Assembly: GCF_000315625.1 (NCBI RefSeq)
Contig: NW_005434654.1
Location: forward strand, 362,997-426,996
Source: Guillardia theta CCMP2712
Taxonomy: Eukaryota; Cryptophyceae; Pyrenomonadales; Geminigeraceae
Direction of reading: 5' to 3'
DNA length: 64,000 nucleotides
Shown: one piece after another, positions 1 through 11,371 of the stretch
Layout of the letters: each line of letters begins with the position of its first letter
Position numbering within the stretch: position 1 is the stretch's first letter
Program-made: the position numbers and the translations under genes
The notes under the pieces: model-generated
What the model was told of the DNA's origin: nothing
Seen by the model: the letters and a program-made list of their open reading frames with translations, nothing else
The model's database searches: none

Positions 1-3000
1 CTTGCCCCTGTCGTCATCGTCTGGACCATCCTCCTCGCCCTCTACCTCCAGTCCTGCATCCGCAAGCTCTGCCAGCGTCTCCAGTTCCTCCTCTGCATCC
101 TCCTCGTCCTCGATGCCATCTTTCAGATCCCCATCTCCATCTTCTACGAGCAGAACAACCGCTTCCTCCCGGAGCCGCACGCCAGCTCCTACAACACCTC
201 AGGTGCCGTCGTCTACCACGACGTCTGCCTCAGCAACGCCACCGCCCTCTCGAGGATGGCGCAGGCAGCTGGGGTCAGCATATCCCGCGGCTCCGTCGCA
301 CTCTCCCCCATCGTTGCCTTCCTCGTCCTCCTGCTCCTCCAGTACCTCCTCCAGTCCGACTGGTACCAGACGCTGGAGGAGGAGGTGCTTGCCGAATCGA
401 AGTTCGCCCACCAGCGGGGGGACGAGTGGATCAGCGCGGAGAGAAGGAGGCGGGCTGCCGCCATCGCAGCCGGCCGGGCGGCGCTGAAGAGGAGCCGGCA
501 GAGGGTGCAGGAGCTTCGCTCCCTGATCTCGACGACTATGCGGGAAGCAGATCGGGGGAGCATGTTGTGGAACACAACACCTACGGGCCAGTCGACGATG
601 AAGTCAGCTGCCGCAAATTTCATCGAGACCCTGCAGAGGGAGTCATCCTCCGCCTTTACTGACGTGCCGGGGGAGAGGAATCAGTCGGACCAGTCGTCAA
701 GCTCGGAGGAGGAGGAGGAGAGGGGGAGGTCCTGGCTGTCGTTTCTGGCTCGTTGGATCCTCCTCCTCCTCCTGCGCATCTTTGACGTCTCAGAAGGTAA
801 AATCTTGTACTACCAGTCGAAGTCCTTTTGTTGCCCTCCTTCCTCCTCCTTTCTCCCTCCACCTTCCTCCTTCCTCCTTCCCCCTTCCCCCTTCCTCCTT
901 CCTCCTTCCCCCTTCCTCCTTCCTCCTTCCCCCTTCCTCCTTCCCTCTCCGTCTTCTCTCTCCCTCCTGTCCCTCGTTCCCTTGCTCCTTCCCTCCCTCC
1001 TCCCTCCTCCCTCTCCTCCTCTCGCTTACCATCACCCTGACACCATCGAGCAGGTCAGAGCGCGACCAAGAGGGAGCCGTCCCGCAGCCTCTCGCAGCTG
1101 TGGAGTGAAGTCTGTCAGAACTGCGCCGCCTGGTTCAGCACCCGCACCCACCTCACCTGCTACGCTGCTCTTGTGCTCTACCATGCTCTCCACTGCAACC
1201 CTGCCAGCAGCCTCCTCCTCCTCTTCACCCTGTGCATGGCGGCGCTGCAGGAGCCCTTCCCAGCTCGCTGGTACTGGAATGTTGCGATGCTCTACCTCTC
1301 AGCGCTCATCGCTCTCAAGACCTCCCTCCAGCTACTGCAGAGCAGGGTCTGCGAGGGGGGAGGAAGCAGCACGTGGGAATGCGACTTCTTCTTCCCTGCC
1401 TGGAGAGACTTCGCGGGCGAATGGAACAACTTGGGCTTCTTCGAGTTCGCTACCCTCCTCGTCCTCGTCGCTCATCGCGCCAACATGCAGCACCGCGGCT
1501 TGTAAGAACAACACCCTGTCTCCTCACTGCTGGCAGCTTGCCTTACATCCTCACCTAAAGTCTCCTCATGCTCTATCTTCTTCCCTTCTTCCCCCACCTC
1601 CTCTCCATCTCACCTCCTCCCTGTCTCCCTTCCTCTCCCTCCTTCTCTCCTTCTCACCTCCTCTCCGTCCCCTTCCTCTCCCTCCTCTCTCCATCTCTCG
1701 CCTTTCTCCTCTGTTCTTCTGCTCCGCTCTTGCTGCTGCTTCTTCTCAGTGCCTTGCAGGTGGCGAGATATTGGTCCAGACGATCTCAAACCAGATGAAG
1801 ATCAGCTGCGTGAAGAATCTCCGCAGGTGCGACGGCGATCCTCCTCCTCACCACCACCACTTTCTCCTCCTCACCACCACAACTTTCTCCTTCTCTATCC
1901 CTCCCTCCTTCATAGGTTTCAATCGCTCTCCTTATCGTTCTTGTTCGAGAACGTAATTGACCTAGTTGCGTTTGTTTTCCACTGCTTGCCTGCTCAATCC
2001 CCTCCCCCTCCCCTCCCTCCCCTCCCTCCCCTCCTCCCCTCCTCCCCTCCTCCCCTCCTCCCCTCCTCCCTCCTCCCTCCCTCCTCGTTGCTCATATCGT
2101 GATTGTCTCAACTTTTGCAGGAGAACGTCAAGGATGTCCCAGAAGGGCTCAACATCCTCGCCAGCAAGCCTCTGCGCCAGTCGCTCGCCCAGGGCAGCCT
2201 CCACTCTCCCGTCCCCTCCCCCGCCAAGAGCCGCAAGTCAGACAAGAGCCCTTCCGCCCGCACGGCCACCGACAGCGGCACGAAGAGCAAGGAGCGGAGC
2301 TCGTCCATGGTGTGGATCCCTGACCACTCGCTGGGGGAACGGGGTTGGCATCGACCTGTACATGCTGACCGTCTCCCCGGAGCTCCTCTCCCTCCTCGCA
2401 TTCTTCGTTGGCCTCGTCCTCTCCGGCTCCGGCTCCGACAGCAAGCTGCACACCGTGCTGCAAGGGAGCGTGGTGGACTGGCAGACGCTCAGCTGGGTAT
2501 TCCTTGCCTTCCTGCAATTCGTCCTCATCGTCCTGGACCGCGTCCTCTACCTCCGGAGGTCTATCAGGGTCAAGACGATCGTGCAGCTCGTTACCCTCCT
2601 CTTCTTCTTCTCCCTGCTCTTCATGCGCATGCGGCAGCCTTGGCTCACGGACAACTTCGCCTTCATCCTCATCCTCTACTTCTTCAAGTGCTGGTACTGG
2701 ATCGCGTCTGCTATCCAGATCAGGAGGGGATATCCCATCATGACAGGCGGCAACGTGTTCTTCCGTGACTTCTCTTTCGTCAACTTCGTCCTCTACATCG
2801 CCTACTCCGGCACTCCGTTCCTCCACGACATGAGGAGCATGCTCGACTGGACCTGCACAGCCACGACCCTCGACTTCTTCCAGTGGATGAGGATGGAGAA
2901 CATTTACGCCGTCCTCTTCCAGCGGGAAGTCACCCTGTCGTACAGGAGGAAGCTCGGGCGAGCCTTCGGCTTCGCTCAGCCATGGCAGATCAAGCTCTAC

Positions 3001-3505
3001 ACCGGCGTACTCTACTTCGCCGGCCTCGCCCTCGTCATCTGGGGCCCGCTGCTCGTCTCTGTGGTCTCCTCCAAGTATGCCTCCCCGAAGACTGTCCCCA
3101 TCATCGGGGTCAGCATGGAGATCTCGCTAGCAACCTCCATGGGCGACGTCTTCTCCCTCTCCTCCCTCTCCGCCTTCGAGCAAGTGCCTGTGCTCGTCTC
3201 CGACGATTGTCCCTCCGGCCCCTTCTATGACGTCACTTCCTGGCTTCCTCCTGAACCCCAGGACAGCGCCGTCCAGTCCCTCCAAGCAGAGTGCGTGATG
3301 AAGGACAGCTTCGCCAAGATCTTCATGTCCTCTGAGAGTGACGTGTGGCTGCCCACACCCAAGAGGAAGAAGCAGCTCATGGACGCCCTCGCGTCCAACG
3401 GCACCGCCATATCTCTCCTCGTCCAGGTCTCCTCCTCCTCCTCCTCCTCCTCATCATCATCATCATCATCATCATCATGATCATCTCTTCTTCTTCTTCT
3501 TCTTC

Positions 3506-3543
<38 letters not shown>

Positions 3544-5726
3544 TCTCGCTACCTCCTGACGCGCAACCTCCAGCTCGTCTACACGCGCAACACCAGCGGG
3601 ATAACGCAGAGCTCGGGGCAAGGGACGCAGTTTCAGACCTCAGTGATGCAGGAGCATCGTAGTACATCCCTCACCGACGCTGGTTGAACCTCCTACCTCT
3701 CCTTCCTGCTCTGTTTCTTTTCTTCCCTTGGATGCTTTCTCCTCCCATGCACTCCCTCCTTCACTTTCCTTCTTGCCCTGTTCCTCCTGACGTCCATTTC
3801 TCTCCTCTCTTCCTCTCCTTCCTCCTCCTCTCCCNNNNNNNNNNNNNNNNNNNNNNNNNNNNNNNNNNNNNNNNNNNNNNNNNNNNNNNNNNNNNNNNNN
3901 NNNNNNNNNNNNNNNNNNNNNNNNNNNNNNNNNNNNNNNNNNNNNNNNNNNNNNNNNNNNNNNNNNNNNNNNNNNNNNNNNNNNNNNNNNNNNNNNNNNN
4001 NNNNNNNNNNNNNNNNNNNNNNNNNNNNNNNNNNNNNNNNNNNNNNNNNNNNNNNNNNNNNNNNNNNNNNNNNNNNNNNNNNNNNNNNNNNNNNNNNNNN
4101 NNNNNNNNNNNNNNNNNNNNNNNNNNNNNNNNNNNNNNNNNNNNNNNNNNNNNNNNNNNNNNNNNNNNNNNNNNNNNNNNNNNNNNNNNNNNNNNNNNNN
4201 NNNNNNNNNNNNNNNNNNNNNNNNNNNNNNNNNNNNNNNNNNNNNNNNNNNNNNNNNNNNNNNNNNNNNNNNNNNNNNNNNNNNNNNNNNNNNNNNNNNN
4301 NNNNNNNNNNNNNNNNNNNNNNNNNNNNNNNNNNNNNNNNNNNNNNNNNNNNNNNNNNNNNNNNNNNNNNNNNNNNNNNNNNNNNNNNNNNNNNNNNNNN
4401 NNNNNNNNNNNNNNNNNNNNNNNNNNNNNNNNNNNNNNNNNNNNNNNNNNNNNNNNNNNNNNNNNNNNNNNNNNNNNNNNNNNNNNNNNNNNNNNNNNNN
4501 NNNNNNNNNNNNNNNNNNNNNNNNNNNNNNNNNNNNNNNTCCTCCTCCTCCTCCTCCCCCCCCCCCCCCCCCCCCACCCTCCTCTCCTCCCCCTCTTCCT
4601 CCTTCCCTCCTCTAACGTTCCCTCCTGCAGAGACCGACCAGCTGGAGGACATTCTCTTGAAAGGAGCAGGATCCCTCGTCCTCTCCAACGTCTTCTCCCC
4701 CTTCGTCAAGCTTCTCTCCGACGCCGCGTCTCCCCTCCGCTACGGAGAGACTAAGTGGCTGCAGGGAGTGAACCTCTCGCTCAGTCGCTCCTCCGAGGGC
4801 GGCAGCTCCTTCCAGTGGTGGTCCATCTGCTGCGATTCCTCCTCCTCCTACTGCAGACAGTCTGAGCAGGACGAGCCCTCCTGCGGCTCTATCTGGTTCC
4901 TTACAGCAAGCGAGCCTGCAAGCGGTCCGTTGGAGGAGAGGAGCAGGGGGGACAGAGGGGGGGTAAGGGAAAAGAGGGAGTAGAAGGAGGGAGGAGGAGG
5001 AGACGGAGACGAAGAGGGAGTGACTTGTGTGGGCAGGAGGAGTGTTCAGCAAGTTTGGACTCTCTCTCATCACCATCTACACCATCTTCGTCTTGTACAT
5101 TGGTAACGCAAGTCATGCTTCCTCCTACTTCCTCCTCTCCACTCCTCCTCCCTCCCCTCTCCCTCCTTCCCACCTTTCCTATCTCAGTCCCTCCTTCCTC
5201 CTTCCTCCCCTCTCTTCCTACCCGCCTCTTCCTTCCTCCCCTCTTGTCTCTTCTTCACTAGTCCTTTCTCCTTCCCCCGTTCGCTCCTCATGCTACTCAG
5301 GTCGGGTGGTCCGGGCGGCGAACTCGGGGGACGTGGTCTACACCATCTACACGGAGCTGCGAGACACCAGCAAGCTCTGGACCCTCAGCAACGACGTGTA
5401 CACGGCAAGGAACCATGGGGACCTTATGCTCGAGGAGGAGCTCTACTCCATGCTCATCGACATCTTCCGCAGCCCTGAGACTCTCATGCAGGTCCGGCGC
5501 GACCCGTCCGCTCCTCCCCCCTCCCTCCTCCTCTTCCTCCTCCCCTCCTCCCCTCCTCCTCTGTCTTGTCGCTAGCTGCTCGCTCCTTCTCTTCCTTGTC
5601 CCGCCCTCTCGCTCTTACTTTGCGGCATCTTCTCTTGCCCGGCTACTTTCGTCTTCCTCCTCGTCTCTGACGCTTGTTGGTCAGTTGAGCTCCGACGACA
5701 ACAGCGATGTGAATGCCGAGAGGTGA
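1..5726 (+). CDS. Piezo-type mechanosensitive ion channel, C-terminal part (5' end outside window)
   Basis: Piezo proteins form trimeric stretch-activated cation channels with a many-helix blade, an anchor/beam and a C-terminal pore. The reading frame is open at the window edge and crosses several exons. Exons at about 1170-1505 and 2345-3425 encode strings of hydrophobic helices. The family-diagnostic block is near 2795-2930: a proline-phenylalanine, then MRSMLDWTCTATTLDFFQWM and ENIYAVLF. After a gap of about 705 N the C-terminal extracellular cap region follows (4630-4970) and an inner pore helix near 5040-5100 (GLSLITIYTIFVLYIG). The conserved C-terminal tail is near 5425-5490 (LMLEEELYSMLIDIFRSPET). 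The last intron runs 5491-5684; the final exon adds LSSDDNSDVNAER and a stop at 5726. Introns are CT-rich microsatellites. Exon boundaries around 1040-2340 and next to the gap are uncertain. Family assignment is confident; ion selectivity cannot be read. Confidence 0.93.
845..1020 (+). repeat. CT-rich intronic low-complexity tract
   Basis: A run of CCTTCCTCC-type units lies inside a Piezo intron. Comparable CT-rich intron filler occurs at 1568-1720 and 1990-2090 in the same gene. It is open in all three + frames only because it lacks purines, so the ORFs there are artefacts. Confidence 0.85.
3427..3541 (+). repeat. Trinucleotide microsatellites (TCC, TCA, TTC, ATC)
   Basis: Consecutive (TCC)n, (TCA)n, (TTC)n and (ATC)n tracts follow the exon ending near 3426 of the Piezo gene. 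They most likely lie in an intron starting at a GT near 3426 and not in a real poly-Ser segment. Confidence 0.8.
3835..4539. other. Assembly gap (about 705 N)
   Basis: Unsequenced stretch inside the Piezo gene, flanked by C/T-rich sequence on both sides and probably caused by low-complexity intron DNA. At least one Piezo exon, from the segment before the C-terminal cap, may be hidden here. Confidence 0.98.
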
Positions 5727-5947
5727 AAGCGAATGTCAAGGGAGTCTGTTTGTATTATAGAACACAAGTGCTATCACGTTATGCCTTATCTCATTCTTTG
5801 TAATGAATAATATGACCGCATCCTCTTCCTCGTCCCCCACGTCCGCTCTTCCTTGAAACGTTCTTCCTCCCTTCCCTCCCTTCCCTCCCTTCCCTCGTCT
5901 TCTCGTCCCTCCCTCCTCTTCTTCCTCCTCCCATTCCCTCCCCTCCT
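5727..5947. other. Intergenic region between convergent genes
   Basis: About 220 nt between the stop codons of Piezo (+) and the MATE gene (-). It holds CT-rich sequence (5850-5945) and no supported gene; 3' UTRs of both neighbours are the only expected content. Confidence 0.6.
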
Positions 5948-7964
5948 TCATTCCACATTCAAAGGTCCTCCAGCAGCCTTTCCCCCGTAATAGCGCCATC
6001 CAAGTCCAGCTGCTCGCATCACCTGCAGCACGACCAGTCCGCTCCAAACGCCGTCGATGCCTTCACCGGCGAGGAGCACGAGGAGGGAGGAGGCGGCAGC
6101 GACGAACATCGCCTTGGTGAGGAATGCGAAGTCCTCGCTGCCTTGCAGGATGCCATCCCCGACGAATACCAGCGCGTTGATCGGCTGCATGACGGAGATG
6201 TAGAGGAGGAGGTGCTGAACAATCTCGTCCACCTTGGCATCAGCAGTGAATACCTTGGGGAGGAAGCTGGAAGAAGCGAGGAAGGCGAGCATGAGCAAGA
6301 GACCGATCTGAGCTGCTAGGGTCGTCAGTCTGTCTGCGATAACTCGTGCATCCCGCTTGCTCCCCTTGCCCAGCTCCTCAGCGATCAGAGTCTGGGCCGC
6401 CACAGCCAGCGAGTCGACAGCGAAGGACATGAGGAGCCAAACTTGCAGGCCGACCTGATGAGCAGCAACTGCCTCCGTCCCTGTGCGAGCTGCTTGACTA
6501 GTAGCGAAGGTCAAAACCTGCGCGATGGAGCGAAAGTGAGACTGGGGATTGACATCGCTCCTTGAACCTTCTGCCAACTCCTTCCTCCTCCGTCTCCTCC
6601 ACCTCAACTTCCCTCTACTCCTCCTCACCGATTGTAAAGCAATAGATCTCAGAAACACTGCTCCGCTTGCCACCAGCAGCGGCTTCACCTCCTCCAAGGG
6701 CACCAGGTTGTTCATGACTCGAACTCCCTTGCTCACCTGCACGTCCGCTAGTCAGCACCATCCACATGCTCGTCTCTGCCATGAAGACGGCTAGCTGGCA
6801 TCGACATGAGGGAGCTCGTTACCGCTTCACGTTGGCGCAGCGTTCCCATGAAGAGCCCAGCTGAAATCCACTCGGCGATGGCAGTGGCAAGCCCGGCGCC
6901 CTGTGATAGGTTCGCAACGGCAGCTCCTCCTCTCGCATGCTCCCCCCCCCAGCCCCCCCCCCCCCCCCAAAAAAACCACCCCCACCACACACACACACCT
7001 CGACTCCCATCGGCTGAACGATGTCGACTGAGTTGATGTTCACCCCATAGATGAAGAGAGGGTCCAGCACGAAGTTGACCAGGTTGGCCACCAACAAGAT
7101 CAGCAGAGGAGTCCTGGTATCCTGCAGCCCTCGGAAAGCTCCATTGCCAACTGAGGAGAGCTGCGGCATGCAAGAGCTCGATCAGACGTCGACAACATGG
7201 GTCTCAACACGGCAAACTTCACCAAGACAGCAGGAGCGGCAAGGGCTCGGATCCTGAGGTAACCCTCGGCGGACGCGAAGGCGTCGGGACTCGTTCCCAT
7301 ACTCTCTATGATGCCGTGCGAGAAGAACTCGAGTAGGCCCACAGTGCTAACACCCAACAGCGCTGCTGCCGTCAGCGCCTGCGCCAGCGTCTCGGCAGCC
7401 TCCTCCTTCTCCCCAGCCGCCAGCGCCCGTGAGATAAGGGGAGTGGTTGCAGTCGCAAAGAAGTTGAAGATGAAAAAAGCTGGAAAACACAGCAACTCAC
7501 ATTATGAGATCGTCGTCTACATCGTCACTCCTACCATAGTTGAAGATGGAAGAACAAACGCCAAGAGCAGCAAGGGGAGAAGGTGATGGAATTCTACCAA
7601 GATACAGAGTGTCCACCAGGCCGAGAAGCGGGTCGATGGCCAAGGAACCAAGTGCTGGGATCGCGAGAGAGAAGATGCGGTTGTCGATATCAGCCCTGTC
7701 TGTCTGCTGACACATGCTCGGAGCTTGCCACTTCGGTCGGCAGCTTGCTTCCCGCGAAGTCAATGCAGAAGAGGGGTACCTCCCCTTCAATGGGGAGACC
7801 CTCGAACCTCCCAGTCGCTTCCCTTGATCCAGCAGCCAGCTCTCTCTCATCGGCATTGTTTGCCAGCATGTCGGCATCCCCTCTGTCGCCGCTGCCATCG
7901 CCGCTACAGCCAGGAGCGTCGTCCTGCTGCTCACCATGGCAGGAATCGTTTGCATGTACCTCAT
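5948..7964 (-). CDS. MATE-family multidrug/organic-compound exporter
   Basis: MATE transporters have 12 helices in two homologous bundles and expel organic compounds in exchange for H+ or Na+. The spliced protein shows the N-terminal MATE signature (FSLAIPALGSLAIDPLLGLV, then DTLYLGR) near 7610-7690. A second conserved block near 7080-7160 reads GNGAFRGLQDTRTPLLI, then NFVLDPLFIYG. The C-terminal bundle in the last exon contains AAHQVGLQVWLLMSFAVDSL and DGILQGSEDFAF. Introns include one with a poly-G/poly-C run at 6950-6970. I chose the ATG at 7964, giving a hydrophobic start (AVAAMAAA); ATGs at 7955 and 7937 are also possible. Sequence resembles the plant DTX/EDS5 branch, some of which sits in plastid membranes, but substrate and membrane are unknown. 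About 200 nt separate it from the divergent TraB gene. Confidence 0.9.
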
Positions 7965-8167
7965 GACCCATAGGGTTCTATTCAGAACAAGTGGGGTGGT
8001 AAGTAGCAAAGAAGACAGGGTGAAGGGGGGGTGGGGGTGAACCCAAGAAAATCCCGAACCAACACCATCCCTACCCCCCGATTCCACACAAAACTACCCA
8101 TCACAATTACCCCACCCCTCATGGATAGTCAAAAATACCCCTCATGGTAACACCCCAGTGTACTGCC

Positions 8168-9824
8168 ATGGGGCCGTCGTGGATGCTGGTAGCTGTTGTG
8201 CTGAACTCGTATGCAGTTCGAGGAGGAAGTGCCTTCCTCTCTCCCTCCCTCCTCTCTCCGGTTGGTCCAACTGGATCCCTCTCCCTGAGACGGGCATGCA
8301 CGACCCAAGCACCCCCCCTTCGCCCGACTCATAAGTCCTTGTTGGTGTGCTCTAGTCAGGAGCAGAGCACGGCTGCTGCGATTTCAAGGAGATCTTTTCT
8401 TGCCGGCTTGATCATTGCAGCGCCTACGAGCCAAGGCTTCTTCTCGTATGCATTTGCTGAGAATGAAGGTGGATATCTAATATTCAAATGTTCCGATAGT
8501 GACCCCAGTGAATAGATCAAGCTTCAAAAGTCCTGTGCGATCAGGCTATCAGTAAGCTTGTGAATCCGCAGACGAAGCAAGAAGTATACATTGTGGGGAC
8601 CGCTCATATCTCAGAAATCAGTGCTGATCTCGTAAAGAATGTCATAACTCTTGTGAAACCGGACACTATCATGGTGGAGCTCGATGAAAGTCGCCTCCGC
8701 AGGTGTGCTGTCGTTGTCTCAATGTAGCTGTGTGTGCCATCTGACTCATTCCGGCTCTCTAGGAGTGCAGGCAACAGGGAGGGACCAAAGTCAGTCTGGG
8801 ATGTCATCTGGGGCCAGTGGAAGCGATCCGACTTGAGCTTAGGTAATTCAAACCATTCTTCAACCCTACAACCCAAAGGCTAGGAAACTCTGACGACCTC
8901 GAAACCCAACTTCTCCAAACATCGTGTATGTGCTGATATGTTCCCCCAAAGGCGACAAGATACACAATGTCGAGGCCGGGATCATCGGGGTAGCCATCGG
9001 GTCGCTCTATCAGAAATTGAACAAGATGGGCTTCAGCAGCGGTAAAGAGTTTGCAACGGCGATCAGCGAGGCGAAGGTGATTGAATCATCTACTATGGAG
9101 AGGTGCTCACAACCCTGTCTGAAGGCCTTGAATGCGAACCTCGTCTTGGGCGATCGCCCGGTGAACGAGACGTTGATTCGCCTGCAGCAGTCGATCGACA
9201 AGACGGGGTGGAGCCAGGTGCAGGCGTTTGCCAGGTCGTACCATTTGTTATGCCGGAGACTGCATGGTCTGAAAGAAGTTCCAGTTCGCAATCTTTGCTT
9301 CCTGAAGCCTCTGCGTTGAGCAAGACGATGGAATCCGAATTTGTAACATTGCTTGTCGTGTTCGATGGTTTCCAACTCAATCTATGTGTTAGGACAAGGG
9401 TGACAAGGGTGACAATGCTGCCATTGCAAATACTATTGAGGTAAGAGACACTGAATTTCTACATGCTGGATCGAGCTCGCTGCAATCTGACTTCACTCCC
9501 GGCCAGATGTTGAAGGAAAGGAGGACTGTACGGGGCATCATGCAGGTCAGAGGAGTATTGAGGATCTCTTATGATGACAATCAGTGCAGACTTTGAAAGA
9601 GAACTTGCCTGAAGTGTACACGGCTCTCATAGGAGAAAGAGACCAGTACATGGCCAACTCACTCTTGAAAGCGAATGGCAGGACGACAGTCGCTGTGGTT
9701 GGAATGGTATGAGAGCTTCCATTCTCACGCTTGAGTGTAAACATTTGACTATCAGGCTCACATGGATGGTATAGAGGCACATCTACCAGGCTTCGTCCCA
9801 ACTACCTGTGATGTTCGGCCTTGA
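8168..9824 (+). CDS. TraB-domain protein with predicted thylakoid-lumen leader
   Basis: The TraB/PrgY/GumN superfamily is thought to contain metal-dependent proteases or related enzymes. The N-terminus has three parts: a signal peptide ending in GGSAF (Ala-Phe site typical of cryptophyte and stramenopile plastid import), a Ser/Arg-rich transit region, and a second leader with a twin arginine (SRRSFLAGLIIAA) ending in an AFA site. The mature part has the TraB opening EVYIVGTAHISEISADLV plus DTIMVELDESRLR near 8580-8700, the middle LVLGDRPVNETLIRLQQS near 9145-9195, and the closing PEVYTALIGERDQYMANSL plus VAVVGMAHMDGIEAH. At least five short introns are used; the last is about 9710-9759 and the stop is TGA at 9822. 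An upstream in-frame ATG at 8144 is possible. Location in the lumen is inferred from the leader. Confidence 0.88.
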
Positions 9825-10082
9825 GAACTTGCTCCATATGGTTTCGCGGCTGTCTCCTTTGCACTAGAGTGCCAGGAATCTCTGCTTTCATGGTAGATCA
9901 CCTCGTTGTAATGTAATATGGATTGAATAGAAGAGCGGATCATCATGCTTGAGCGTTTTGAATCTCGGGATTGGGGTTTTCTATGGGCTTGAGGGAACGA
10001 AAACGGACCCACGCCATGTCCTGCGTGAGAGCGGGAAAAAAAGAACTTGGGAGAAATGATCACTGATGTCGACGATGATCAT
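9825..10082. other. Intergenic region between convergent genes
   Basis: About 258 nt between the TraB stop (+) and the CFAP418 stop (-). No coding signal or structured element was recognised. Confidence 0.5.
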
Positions 10083-10852
10083 TCAGTTGCTGTGCCCACG
10101 ACAGACCCACCGCATATCAGCGTTGCGCTCCAACAACGTCAACTCGCTCGCACTCCTCCAGGTGCACTGGCAAGCGTAAGCGCAAAAACCTGATTGGTTG
10201 CTCGTCAGTGATGTGATGGAGCACAGCAAAGAAGGATGGCAGCACCTGATCTTGCCTTGAGCTTCTGCTTGAGCTTGTCGACATCTGGGTAGAAGTTTCG
10301 AAAGAAGAGATACTCGCAGTCGCTGTGCCACGTCATATCCTTGATGCGCAGGACATCGAAATCGCACTTGGTGCATCGTAATCTGTCGCACGCCCTCCCC
10401 GGGGAGGAGCCAGTCTCATCCTTACTACCTCCCAAGTAAATCGCAACACACTTCCTCGTTCCGCCTGCGGATGTTTGTGACGGATCCGACTGGTTGGACT
10501 CGTTGGAATTCGTTGACGTAGCCGCCTGCTGCTCAGCAGCAACAGCCTTTGAGCCCCCTCCCAGGTCAAGATCTCTCTCCAGGTCATCAAGTAGCTCGTC
10601 TATCCCAGACTTTGTGGGCTGAGAAGTTGAAGCCGAAGCGTTCCTCGAGCGAGACGAGGGTTCCTGAACTCCATTTGAAACCGAATGCGACAGGTCGGAC
10701 AGAAAGGATCGGCCCGAGGAGAGGTCTGGAGAGAGTGGGTCAGGGTCATAGGAGGAAGAGACAGGCTTGGCTTGGCTTGGAGGAGCACGAGAGGGAGGAG
10801 GGGAGGAGACGTCGATCTCCAGGTCCCTCAGCAGGCTGTCCAAGTCCGCCAT
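10083..10852 (-). CDS. CFAP418 (C8orf37) homologue, cilium-associated protein
   Basis: C8orf37/CFAP418 is a small protein linked to cilia and photoreceptor maintenance in animals and found across ciliated eukaryotes. The N-terminal half is low-complexity with the family's acidic helix (IDELLDDLERDLDLG). The C-terminal RMP domain is well conserved: KCVAIYLGGS, RACDRLRCTKCDFDV, WHSDCEYLFFRN and, after the intron, YACQCTWRSASELT and MRWVCRGH. Paired cysteines suggest a metal-binding fold. One intron (10190-10245) splits a glycine codon. ATG at 10852 (MADLDSLLRDLEI) fits the family start; the stop is at 10083. Total about 233 residues, close to human length. Presence of this gene fits a flagellate. 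Confidence 0.9.
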
Positions 10853-11371
10853 TGCGCTCGACCTGAAGGGGGTTGGTGGTTTCCGGTTCGCTATGGGGGT
10901 GATACTATGCTGGGGTAGGTCCTATGACCCCAATACAGCACCATGTAAGCATATGGTAGGGTACTTGTTGGTCATCGATGGGGGTGAGTATAATGATTCG
11001 TCTAAGGTGAGGGGTAGGGTCTTTGAGGAATCGAGAGGGTGGTGGTAGAAGGGGTCCTCATTCCCATTGTGTACTACGGGTATTGTTGGGAGTATTTATT
11101 AGGGGTGGGTAGAAGAACGAGGAAGAAGGGGTACTCAAGTGCCCAGGGTCATCCCATCGAGTGTGATTGTAAGAGAGGTGGGTGGGTGTGATATTTCTGT
11201 GGTAGGGGTATTTACACTATGACCGTGCTACCCTGTATAATCCAGGTAAAATACCCCCTCCTTAAAATACAGAAGGGGTACTGTCATTATGTGGTGGGCA
11301 CTGGTTTGTCACATGGGGGTGGCAGAGAGGTGTGGAGGTTACATCCGTTACTTGCGAAGAGGCGCGGGAGG
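10853..11371. promoter_or_regulatory. Shared divergent promoter region with G-rich repeats
   Basis: About 520 nt separate the start codons of the CFAP418 (-) and two-TM (+) genes. The stretch is rich in GGGGTA/GGGTGGG words, the complement of the CCCCTACC motif seen in other intergenic regions here. No gene was found. Its promoter role is inferred only from position. Confidence 0.45.

Noticed and set aside
256-1956. 566-codon + strand ORF through the Piezo introns
   Set aside because: Only its first part (to about 796) is a Piezo exon. The rest translates CT-rich introns and out-of-frame exons.
1966-3480. 504-codon ORF as a single Piezo exon
   Set aside because: It starts in intronic CT repeats and ends in a TCC/TCA microsatellite. 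Only about 2345-3426 has Piezo sequence in this frame.
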